Assembly: GCF_025822605.1 (NCBI RefSeq)
Contig: NZ_JACKTY010000031.1
Coordinates: 330,476-394,475, forward strand
Direction of reading: 5' to 3'
From: Mycolicibacterium komossense
GTDB lineage: Bacteria; Actinomycetota; Actinomycetes; Mycobacteriales; Mycobacteriaceae
Length of the DNA: 64,000 nt
Shown here piece by piece: positions 41,954 to 49,090 of the stretch; position 1 is the first letter of the stretch, and every line of letters begins with the position of its first letter. The notes beneath the pieces are model-generated. The model was given only the letters and a program-made list of their open reading frames with translations, had not been told where the DNA came from and ran no database searches. The position numbers were made by a program, and so were the translations under genes.

Positions 41954-43270
41954 ATGAGCCACACAGTCGCGTTCCCGCACGCCTCAACAGTCGAAAGCTT
42001 CCGCTTTACCACGCTGGTGGCGTTGCCCAATCTGGCCGAAGGCCTGTTCAGCCGCCGACCCATAGTGACGGCTGCATTAAACCGAGTCGGTGTCGCCCGC
42101 CGCGCCCACCGACTCCTCACCGCAGTAAATCGTCGCTACGGCGACGGACCTATTTGGGTGAACGTGGCAGGCAAGCAGACACTGCTCGTCTTCGGCCCCG
42201 ATCAGATCCGCTTCGTTCTCTCCCACGCGCCAGAGCCATTCGCGTCCGACCCCGAACCCAAGCTCTCAGGGATGAACAAATTCCAGCCGCACGCCCTGAC
42301 CATATCCCGAGGCAGCCATTGGTCTGACCGCCGCCGATTCACCGACGCCGTCCTAGCACGCGCCACCGGCAGCGGTGCGATCGCAAACCGCTGCGACACC
42401 GTCGCTCACGAGGAAGCCCGCTATCTCCCCGACAACCTTGACTGGCCACAGTTTCACTCCGCAATACAACGCATTTCGCGGCGAATCATCCTCGGTGACA
42501 ACGCTACCGACGACGAACAGATCTCGGCACAACCGACGACGCTTATGGCTAAGGCCAACCCACCCGGCAAGGGGGACCCCCAGCTCTTCAGCACATTCCT
42601 GGCCGCACTGGACCGCTACGTACAGGCCGCAGACGCCAACAGTTTGGTCGGACAATTCGCCGCGGCGCCCACCAGCGACATAACTCATCAGACTCATCAA
42701 GTCATTCACTGGGTGTTCGCCATGGGTGACACCCTGGCCATCAATCTCTGGCGCTGCCTGACCCTGCTCGCCGCTCACCCGGTCATTCTCGCCAAGGCGC
42801 AGAACGGAATCGACGAACACACTGGCCACGGCTACCTCATCGGCTGCCTATCCGAGGCCATGCGCCTGTGGCCGAGCACACCCGTACTGGCGCGAACCCT
42901 AACTCGGGCCACGGAGTGGGGTGGCGCGACAGTTCCCGAAGGAACACAAGTCATGATCGTCAACACCTTTAACCACCGCGACACCAGCCGGTTCCCCGAG
43001 GCCGACCACTTCAACCCCACCGCCTGGACCGAAGGATCCGCCGAATCCTGCTGGTCATACAACTTCTTCAGTCGCGGCCCACAAGGATGTCCCGGAGCCG
43101 ACCTTGCGCTGCAACTCGGCGTCGGCGTACTGACCGCATTACTGCGTGAGCGCAGCCCCGCGGCTGCCGGTGTCAAACTCAACCCACGCGACCCGCTGCC
43201 CTTGACGCTTGACCCCGCACGCCTGCAAATTCGACTGACGCCTCGACAACGAACGCCGAAAGCAACCTAA
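41954..43270 (+). CDS. Cytochrome P450
   Basis: The 438-residue soluble P450 has the ExxR motif (EAMR, Glu301-Arg304), the PERF-like region around FPEADHFNPTAW, and the heme loop FFSRGPQGCPGADLAL with thiolate Cys379. The I-helix reads FAMGDTLAINLWR, so the usual Ala-Gly-x-Asp/Glu-Thr-Thr is changed to Met-Gly-Asp-Thr-Leu. This may alter oxygen activation. The ATG follows a TTG directly and a TAGGAA site. It is the last gene of the cluster and needs a ferredoxin that is not encoded in this window. Confidence 0.87.
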   Translation: MSHTVAFPHASTVESFRFTTLVALPNLAEGLFSRRPIVTAALNRVGVARRAHRLLTAVNRRYGDGPIWVNVAGKQTLLVFGPDQIRFVLSHAPEPFASDPEPKLSGMNKFQPHALTISRGSHWSDRRRFTDAVLARATGSGAIANRCDTVAHEEARYLPDNLDWPQFHSAIQRISRRIILGDNATDDEQISAQPTTLMAKANPPGKGDPQLFSTFLAALDRYVQAADANSLVGQFAAAPTSDITHQTHQVIHWVFAMGDTLAINLWRCLTLLAAHPVILAKAQNGIDEHTGHGYLIGCLSEAMRLWPSTPVLARTLTRATEWGGATVPEGTQVMIVNTFNHRDTSRFPEADHFNPTAWTEGSAESCWSYNFFSRGPQGCPGADLALQLGVGVLTALLRERSPAAAGVKLNPRDPLPLTLDPARLQIRLTPRQRTPKAT

Positions 43271-43383
43271 TTCGGACGTGGCCGCGATGCTGACCAACTG
43301 AGAGCCTCCACGAAGGGCTGCCACCGACCGCAGTGGGCCCGCGCTCCGGCTGCAAGCGAGAATGCCGATCCGCACGTGCTCGG

Positions 43384-44997
43384 TCAACGCGCCTCCGCGT
43401 CGACCTCGAAGAGCGACACGGGCTCGATGATCACGCCGTTCTCCTCAACGTAGCGGTCCCACAGCTCGAGCAACTCGGCCAGTTTGTCGGGTCGGGAGGC
43501 GGCCTGGTCGTCAACCTCGCCGGGATCGCGCGAGAGGTCATAGAGCTGCCAAGTGCCCGAGCCGTAGGGCGCGGGCAGATGAAGCGCCTTCCAATCGCCC
43601 TGGCGAATAGCGCGGCGGCCGAACAACTCCCACCCGGTGCCGGTGTCTGCATCGTGCACCCCGTCCGTCTGTCCGGACAGGTAGGGCACCATCGATCGGC
43701 CGCGCATCGGCTCCACCTCCCGACCCCGGTACTCGGTACCGGGATGCTCGGCGCCGGCGAGCTCCAGCACGGTCGGGGCGATGTCCATGACGGTGGTGAA
43801 CGCCGTGCCGATCTCCCCCTGCCGGGAAAAACCCGGCCAGGTGACGAAGCCCACCACCCGGATACCGCCCTCGCTGGTGAAGGCTTTGTGCAGCCGCGAC
43901 GGCGCGGTAGCGGCCTGCGCCCAGCGCGGGCCGTACCACGTGTAGGAGGTGGGACCGCCGAGGTTATCCAGGCTGTTGTCACAATGCTTCGCGACGAATG
44001 CGGCGATTCCGGCGCCGCGCAGCGGCATAGCCTCGACGATCGTTCCCTCCGCGCCGTTGTCCGACAGAAAGATCACGACCGTGTTGTCGAGCTCGCCGGT
44101 GCTGTCGAGATAATCGACCACCCGACCGATGTTCCAGTCCATCCTGTCGACCATGGCGGCGTAGACCTCCATGGTGCGGGCGGACACGGCGCGGTCCGCG
44201 TCGGTCATGTCCGCCCATTCGGGGGCGCCGTCGGCCACCACCGGGTGCGGCTCAATGTTGGGTGGGCACAGACCCAGACGGGTGAGCGCCGCCAGCCGCT
44301 CCTCGCGCAATGCGTCCGGTCCGGCGTCGTAGCGGCCGTGGTAGGCGGCGATGGTTTCCCGCGGAGCCTGCAGCGGCCAGTGGGGCGCCTGGAAGGGCAG
44401 GTAGGCGAAGAAGGGCCGGTCCTGCAGGCCCTGGGGACGTTCGCGGAGATACTGCAGCAGCTTGTCGGTATAGGCATCCGACGAGTAAAAGTCCTCCCCT
44501 ACCGTGACGAACTGATCGTCTTCGGTGAATATCGTTGGCACGGCCGAGAATCCGCCGACCCCGCCGGTACCGTAATGGCTGGCACCGGCCGGCAACAGGG
44601 CGAAGGACCGGTCGAATCCCCGCGCCCACGGAGACCTGTCGATCGTGCTGCCGAGATGCCACTTGCCCGCCATGAGCGTCTGGTAACCGGCGTCGCGCAG
44701 CAGTTCCGGCAGCGCCACGACCCGGTCGTTCAGATACCCCTCGTAGCCGGGGGCGCCCCGGAAATCCGGGGCGGCCATCTCGAGCATGGTGCCGATCCCG
44801 GCGACATGGTGATCGGTTCCGGTCAGCAGCATCGCCCGCGTCGGCGAGCAGGCCGGAGCGGAATGGAAATCGGTCAGCCTGATGCCCGCGTGGGCCAGGC
44901 GATCCAAGTTGGGGGTGTTGATTTCGCCGCCGAAGGCGCCGATGTCGGAGAACCCGAGGTCGTCGGCCACGATGACCAGAAAGTTGGGACGTGTCAC
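43384..44997 (-). CDS. Arylsulfatase-type sulfatase
   Basis: The protein of about 537 residues is a type I sulfatase. It begins TRPNFLVIVADDLGFSDIG, with the calcium-binding Asp12-Asp13 pair, and has the modification motif CSPTR at Cys50, where the cysteine is converted to formylglycine. MAGKWHLG and the later VIFLSDNGAEG complete the active site. It releases sulfate from aryl or alkyl sulfate esters. The reading frame opens six codons earlier (GTG 45015), but GTG 44997 is favoured by the family start and an AGGATG site. No signal peptide is evident, so it is probably cytoplasmic. Confidence 0.9.
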   Translation of the reverse strand: MTRPNFLVIVADDLGFSDIGAFGGEINTPNLDRLAHAGIRLTDFHSAPACSPTRAMLLTGTDHHVAGIGTMLEMAAPDFRGAPGYEGYLNDRVVALPELLRDAGYQTLMAGKWHLGSTIDRSPWARGFDRSFALLPAGASHYGTGGVGGFSAVPTIFTEDDQFVTVGEDFYSSDAYTDKLLQYLRERPQGLQDRPFFAYLPFQAPHWPLQAPRETIAAYHGRYDAGPDALREERLAALTRLGLCPPNIEPHPVVADGAPEWADMTDADRAVSARTMEVYAAMVDRMDWNIGRVVDYLDSTGELDNTVVIFLSDNGAEGTIVEAMPLRGAGIAAFVAKHCDNSLDNLGGPTSYTWYGPRWAQAATAPSRLHKAFTSEGGIRVVGFVTWPGFSRQGEIGTAFTTVMDIAPTVLELAGAEHPGTEYRGREVEPMRGRSMVPYLSGQTDGVHDADTGTGWELFGRRAIRQGDWKALHLPAPYGSGTWQLYDLSRDPGEVDDQAASRPDKLAELLELWDRYVEENGVIIEPVSLFEVDAEAR

Positions 44998-45389
44998 GCT
45001 GAAGCATCCTGTCACGGCGGACCAAGAGATCGGCGTTGATCTCTTTTTTAACCAGTGTCAGCACCCACACGCGTACTGCCCCGCCACTGGCGCTGCATGT
45101 CGCCTGTTCTCACGTTTGGCTGCAGTCCTGGAGAGCGGCGAGCGGGGCCTTTGCGGGTTGTCGCACAGCATCTGCACCGGCGTCCCTCCCCTAAATCGCT
45201 TCGATTCCTACAGCCGGATCGAGATGATCTGGGGCTCAACTACTTGTCGCCGGGTTGGCTGAGATCATGCAGTGCGACGCGCGACGCTTTCATCCGCCGC
45301 TGCTGGTGGCTTATCAAACTTCCTGTCCACTCGTCGACCTGTTCCGGCAGTCTAAGTGCGCCTGCGCGATACGGCGATGGCAGGTTCGA
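44998..45389. other. Intergenic region upstream of the sulfatase
   Basis: About 390 bases with no recognisable gene separate the sulfatase start from the aldo/keto reductase relic. The part just beside 44998, including a short T-rich run near 45045, should hold the sulfatase promoter. The remainder may contain further unrecognisable remains of the relic. Confidence 0.35.
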
Positions 45390-45603
45390 GACCTAGCCAA
45401 CTCGCCTTGGCGTGGCTTCTCGCCCAGCCGCTGGACATCGTGCCGATACCCGGCACTAAACGCGCGGAGCACATGCGGGAGCACATCGCCGCCGCCAGCG
45501 TCGCGATCAGCGCCGACGAAGTCGCCTACCTCGCGGGGCCTTTGCCCCGGGCCGCATCACCGGGGAGCGCTACGCCCCGGCGCATGCCCGCACGATCACG
45601 TGA
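45390..45603 (+). pseudogene. C-terminal relic of an aldo/keto reductase
   Basis: One frame reads SQLALAWLLAQPLDIVPIPG, then TKRAEHMREHIAAASVAISA and DEVAYLAG, the conserved last helices of aldo/keto reductases (LALAWLL...IPGT...N-A...L). At about 45550 the similarity moves to the next frame (GRITGERYAPA), which ends at the TGA at 45601-45603. The N-terminal barrel and catalytic Tyr are absent. This is a dead fragment. Confidence 0.7.
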
Positions 45604-45637
45604 TTGACCTAGCGGTCACGAACCCGAACCAACCACG

Positions 45638-45862
45638 GTGAAACCCGAAGTAGACCGCGGCCATGTCGTCGTATCCGTGGCCGGCCTCGCTGGCGGCGTC
45701 GAAGGCGCCGAGGAGGCCGGTGTCCTTGCGGGCTCCGTCAACGCTGAACTGCGGGGCATAGGACGACTCGATGATCGCCTTGCCCTTCGCCTGTAGGTAT
45801 GGCGAGCCCGCCGCGGCCCCGTCGAGCGCGTCGAGCGCGTCGAGCATTGCGGCTGTGTCGCC
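45638..45862 (-). pseudogene. C-terminal relic of a 3-hydroxyisobutyrate dehydrogenase-like enzyme
   Basis: The minus strand encodes GSPYLQAKGKAIIESSYAPQ, then FSVDGARKDTGLL and ASEAGHGYDDMAAVY. These are the C-terminal domain motifs of the beta-hydroxyacid dehydrogenase family (KGK, ARKD-GL, GHG-DD-A). About 20 residues between ARKDTGLL and ASEAGHG have been deleted and no N-terminal nucleotide-binding domain is present. It lies back to back with the aldo/keto reductase relic. Confidence 0.68.
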
Positions 45863-45978
45863 ATCGCGCGTAACCGTGACCCTCACGGACCTCACCCGCC
45901 GGCCATGACGAATTGCCCGCCTCCGCGGGTTGGCGCTGGTGACACCGGGAGGCGACGGCGAGCCGATCGCCATCCACT

Positions 45979-46431
45979 TCACCGATATGCCGGGGTTCGG
46001 TGAGCCTGCACCTCGGCAGGCGAGACCTCCCGATCCGATTCATCCAGATAGCACAATCGCACCAACTGTCCAGTCGGCGAACGGAGTTCGATCGAGGGCC
46101 CTTGCACGCGGGGCAGATGCCGGTCGCCCCACTGTCCGAGTGCCCCAAGGACCAGTTGAAGATCTTGGCCACGCTCGGTGAGGACATACTCGCTTCGCTC
46201 CCGGCGACCCGGCTCGCGATAGGGGCGCCGTTCCAGTACGCCGTACTCCACGAGAGTGGACAGGCGCGCGGTGAGGATGTCCGATGACACACCGAGGGCT
46301 GCCTTGAACTGCTCGAATCGCGTTGCACCTCTGAAGGCTTCGCGGAGGATCAACAGGCTCCAACGCTCTCCGACGACGTGCAGGGAACGTTCGATCGAGC
46401 ACTGCACATCGTTGAGCCGTGATGACGTCAT
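45979..46431 (-). CDS. HxlR-family transcriptional regulator
   Basis: The 150-residue protein has the HxlR winged helix (CSIERSLHVVGERWSLLILR, GATRFEQFKAAL, then LTARLSTLVEYGVLERRPY), followed by a short C-terminal extension. The single Cys near residue 11 is where redox- or electrophile-sensing members carry their sensor cysteine. It is divergent from the SDR gene at 46506, and a 17-base palindrome lies between them. HxlR/YodB/QorR-type proteins often repress a neighbouring oxidoreductase. Confidence 0.88.
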   Translation of the reverse strand: MTSSRLNDVQCSIERSLHVVGERWSLLILREAFRGATRFEQFKAALGVSSDILTARLSTLVEYGVLERRPYREPGRRERSEYVLTERGQDLQLVLGALGQWGDRHLPRVQGPSIELRSPTGQLVRLCYLDESDREVSPAEVQAHRTPAYR

Positions 46432-46474
46432 CCGCCCAGCATACGCTGGGTTGTGATTTCCTATTCAGGTGCTA

Positions 46475-46491
46475 AGTTGGAATTTCCAACT
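46475..46491. promoter_or_regulatory. Palindromic operator between HxlR regulator and SDR
   Basis: AGTTGGAATTTCCAACT is a perfect dyad with 8-base arms around one central base. It lies 14 bases before the SDR start and 43 bases before the HxlR start, so a bound dimer could cover both promoters. This is the standard arrangement for HxlR regulators. Confidence 0.6.
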
Positions 46492-46505
46492 AACAAAGGA
46501 CGCGC

Positions 46506-47204
46506 ATGCACATCAACGGCAGTACCGCACTGATCACCGGCTCCAACCGCGGGCTGGGCCGCCACTTCGCCCAGCAACTCGTGCAGCGAGGCGCCAAGGT
46601 GTACGCCGGCGCCCGCAACATCGAGAGCGTCGATCTCGAAGGAGTGATCCCTGTCCAAATCGACATCACTGACAGTGCATCGGTGGCTCGGGCGGCCGAA
46701 ACCACAAGCGATGTCAGTATTTTGATCAACAACGCTGGCGGTTACACCGGGGCGACGCTACTCTCCGGCAGCCTTTCCGACATCGAACTCGACATCTCGA
46801 CGCACTACCTCGGGACCCTTCGTGTCATCCGCGCCTTCGCACCCCAACTGAGCGATCACCCCAAGAGCGCCATCCTCAACGTGCTATCGGTCCTGTCGTG
46901 GGTGACCTCCCCGGAATTCGGTTCCTACTCGGCTGCCAAGTCAGCGGGATGGGCGATGACCAACGCCCTACGACTGGAACTGGCTGCCCAGCAGACCCAG
47001 GTCAGCGCACTGCACGTCGGTTACATCGACACCGACATGGCGTCCCACGTCGACGCGCCAAAGTCCGATCCCGCCGACGTCGCAAGGATTGCGTTGGACG
47101 GCCTGGAGGCAGGCGATCCCGAGATCATCGCCGACGAGCTGAGCAAGCAGATTAGGGCTGGTCTCGCCGGCGGCGTCGCGGCTCTCTATCCCGAGTTCGC
47201 CTGA
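46506..47204 (+). CDS. Short-chain dehydrogenase/reductase (SDR)
   Basis: The 232-residue protein has LITGSNRGLGRHFAQQL at the N-terminus (TGxxxGxG), the NNAG motif in ILINNAGG, Ser in NVLSVLSW and YSAAKSAGW as Tyr-x-x-x-Lys. It is short, with a truncated C-terminal part, as in many HxlR-associated SDRs. It probably reduces a carbonyl or reactive electrophile with NADPH. The CAACAAAGGA site precedes the ATG, and the divergent HxlR gene is its likely repressor. Confidence 0.87.
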   Translation: MHINGSTALITGSNRGLGRHFAQQLVQRGAKVYAGARNIESVDLEGVIPVQIDITDSASVARAAETTSDVSILINNAGGYTGATLLSGSLSDIELDISTHYLGTLRVIRAFAPQLSDHPKSAILNVLSVLSWVTSPEFGSYSAAKSAGWAMTNALRLELAAQQTQVSALHVGYIDTDMASHVDAPKSDPADVARIALDGLEAGDPEIIADELSKQIRAGLAGGVAALYPEFA

Positions 47205-47362
47205 GCCACCCAATCTTCGACAGATCACGAAGTTCACCGGCGGCGACTGACGGGCACCGCGCACGGCCTTCCAGTGGTCGGTTGACGAGGTCGCGACGCA
47301 CATCTGGCCGAATCCCATGCCGTCAGTCCGCAACACAACCACCACCTTTCAAGGAGCAGAAC

Positions 47363-47887
47363 ATGTCCGTCCGAATGACCAAGACCGAGCACGTCGCGAC
47401 CCGGCTGGACATCGCAACTGGCGTGCCCTTCGACGCCTTCTGCACGGCGCTGGACGCGGCCGCCCCGAAATTCCGGCAGGCCGTAATCGAAGACATCGTC
47501 AACCGGGGAGGATCCTGGGACGAAGTGCTCGCCGCAGTCGCAGAGAACGCACCGCACGGCTTGATGGTCTTTGCGTCGATCGACGGGACGGCGCTGATGA
47601 GAGCTGCCGGCCATCAGACGCGAGCCATCGAGTATCTGATCGGAAACCACACGATCGCCGAGCGAATGTTCCGACACAATCCGTTGGCCCTGCTCTATGC
47701 ACCGTTGCGCATGCTCGTTCACAGCGACGACGGCGGCAACGCGGTGTTGAGTCTCGACCAGCCCAGCACACTCTTCGGCAGTCTCGGACACCCTGCGATT
47801 TCCGCCGTCGGTCGCGAACTCGACGACAAAGTACGCCATCTACTGACTGTGATGGGAGTCGACGTGAGGTCGATGACTGCGGGTTGA
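47363..47887 (+). CDS. DUF302-domain protein
   Basis: The 174-residue protein resembles the DUF302 family: an N-terminal KTEHVATRLDIATGVPFDAF segment, a central region with HGLMVFASIDG, and a C-terminal part with NPLALLYAPLRMLVH and SLGHPAISAVGRELDDK, as in DUF302 proteins that bind small ligands. A strong AAGGAG site precedes ATG 47363; the open frame upstream is not used. It may be co-transcribed with the SDR 158 bases upstream. Its biochemical role is not known to me. Confidence 0.7.
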   Translation: MSVRMTKTEHVATRLDIATGVPFDAFCTALDAAAPKFRQAVIEDIVNRGGSWDEVLAAVAENAPHGLMVFASIDGTALMRAAGHQTRAIEYLIGNHTIAERMFRHNPLALLYAPLRMLVHSDDGGNAVLSLDQPSTLFGSLGHPAISAVGRELDDKVRHLLTVMGVDVRSMTAG

Positions 47888-48091
47888 GCCCACCGGTGAA
47901 GCCTGGAAAGTGCTCGTAATCTGTGCCAGTGCGGCTGTGGACGTCCGCACTCGCGTGAGCCGGTAGTTCGACTCGACGAGCCACCGAGGGTGTCCGAATT
48001 ACGGCTCCCGTGACAGTAGACGTCACTCGCCCAACGTGAAGGTCGCAATCAGCTTGACGTGAGCGGGATTCCGGTTCATGATCTTGTGGCA

Positions 48092-48264
48092 AGCACCTCG
48101 CTAGGTGAGGCGTCTGCACGGATACAGGCCACTGACCCCGAACGTCGAAAGACGCCCCCGGTCAGGACAGCTCCTCCCGGATTAAGGGTTGAGCCCAAGT
48201 GGCTTCGGGTACCGAGCGTTTCGGTGACCGATACGCCGTGCAGTGCCGAAGCTCTGACGAGAGG
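48092..48264 (+). ncRNA. M-box (ykoK-type) magnesium riboswitch
   Basis: The sequence follows the M-box consensus from end to end. CCTCGCTAGGTGAGGC and GGATACAGGCCACTG form the 5' part. ACGTCGAAAGACGCC is the conserved internal hairpin. TAAGGGTTGAGCCCAAGTGG is the 3' core, and CAGTGCCGAAGCTCTGACGA closes it. The order and spacing are those of the Bacillus mgtE leader. In actinobacteria such leaders control Mg2+ transporters and related genes, turning them off when Mg2+ is high. The plus-strand genes downstream are small ORFs, an NRAMP-related transporter and mgtC. Confidence 0.9.
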
Positions 48265-48362
48265 GGTGCCCGCGCGGTCCATTCGGTCCTGTGCGTTCTA
48301 CTCCGCTGTGCTCCGATGTGGCGCCCGCGTGCGTCCTGGCTGCGAGGAGGTGAGGAACAGCG

Positions 48363-48443
48363 TTGAGTACCAGTGATAGACCGCCGTCTGCGGGTTCGGT
48401 GCCGTTCCCGCCGCGCGGCCAGGTCGAGTCTTTCGAGGCCTAA
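48363..48443 (+). CDS. Possible 26-residue peptide downstream of the M-box
   Basis: A TTG-started frame encodes a short peptide with RPPS and FPPRG, rich in proline, followed by TAA. An AGGAGG motif at 48345-48350 precedes it by 12 bases, a little far. An overlapping eight-codon frame starts at GTG 48350. No homologue is known to me. It is the first possible coding sequence after the riboswitch and could be a leader peptide or nothing. Confidence 0.25.
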   Translation: MSTSDRPPSAGSVPFPPRGQVESFEA

Positions 48444-48579
48444 GCCCCTCTTCGTCGTCGACTCTTCGAGTGTGCCCTCGATTCCGAGGGTGCACGCGAC
48501 GACGCTGCCTGCTTCAGGTTCACTCGACGCCACTCCTGGCCGCGATCCCCAAAATCACCCTGCGCCTGGGAGTTCTGTC

Positions 48580-48783
48580 ATGTCCGTCGTTCTGTATCGC
48601 CATCGCATACAAGTGCTGCCTATTGCGTCGTGTGCCCCGAATCGGTGGTCTACCTTGTGCCCCAGTGTGTTTCGCCGACTGTGGGCGCGACGCCAGCTGA
48701 CTCCTCAGGAGCGGGCGTATCTCTTGGCGTCCTACAGCCCCCCGGCGCTGATCACTGCCTCGCTAGGTGGGCACATCAGCTGA
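48580..48783 (+). CDS. Possible 67-residue hypothetical protein
   Basis: ATG 48580 has a GGGAG site 5 bases before it and opens a 67-codon frame. Its second half (FRRLWARRQLTPQERAYLLA, then SPPALITASLGGHIS) reads more like protein than the alternatives in this region. It lies between the M-box riboswitch and the transporter gene on the same strand. I cannot place it in a family. The final codons contain a 12-base match to the first helix of the M-box. Confidence 0.3.
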   Translation: MSVVLYRHRIQVLPIASCAPNRWSTLCPSVFRRLWARRQLTPQERAYLLASYSPPALITASLGGHIS

Positions 48784-49090
48784 CTGGTTCGAGCCAGAGC
48801 GTGACCCGACCCGACCTGTCGCCCCCGCAGAAGGCGACGATGAACTCAGACGCCAACAGATACGATCACCGCATTCCCGCGGGGTCCTAATAGTGTTGTT
48901 TCACAAGTCTTTTGATATGAGCAGGCAAGCGAGACGCTGGCCGCCACCATTCGGATACTCACCGCTCGCGCGCTTCTAGGGCGCGACCGAGGTGATGGTC
49001 GCGTTGACGGCCGACACCCCTACCCGTCCCACCAATGCCAGCCCCACGGCACCGCGCTCGGATATCGATCGCGCTACGAAAGGTACTTCC
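48784..49090. other. Leader region before the NRAMP-related transporter
   Basis: About 300 bases without a recognisable gene. An AT-rich stretch near 48885-48920 may be a promoter. A GAAAGG ribosome site at 49078-49083 serves the next gene. If transcription from the M-box reaches the transporter, this is part of a very long untranslated or weakly translated leader; otherwise the transporter has its own promoter here. Confidence 0.35.

Noticed and set aside
48758..48769. Second M-box suggested by a 12-base match to the first
   Set aside because: The match stops after the first strand. None of the internal hairpin or 3' core motifs follows.
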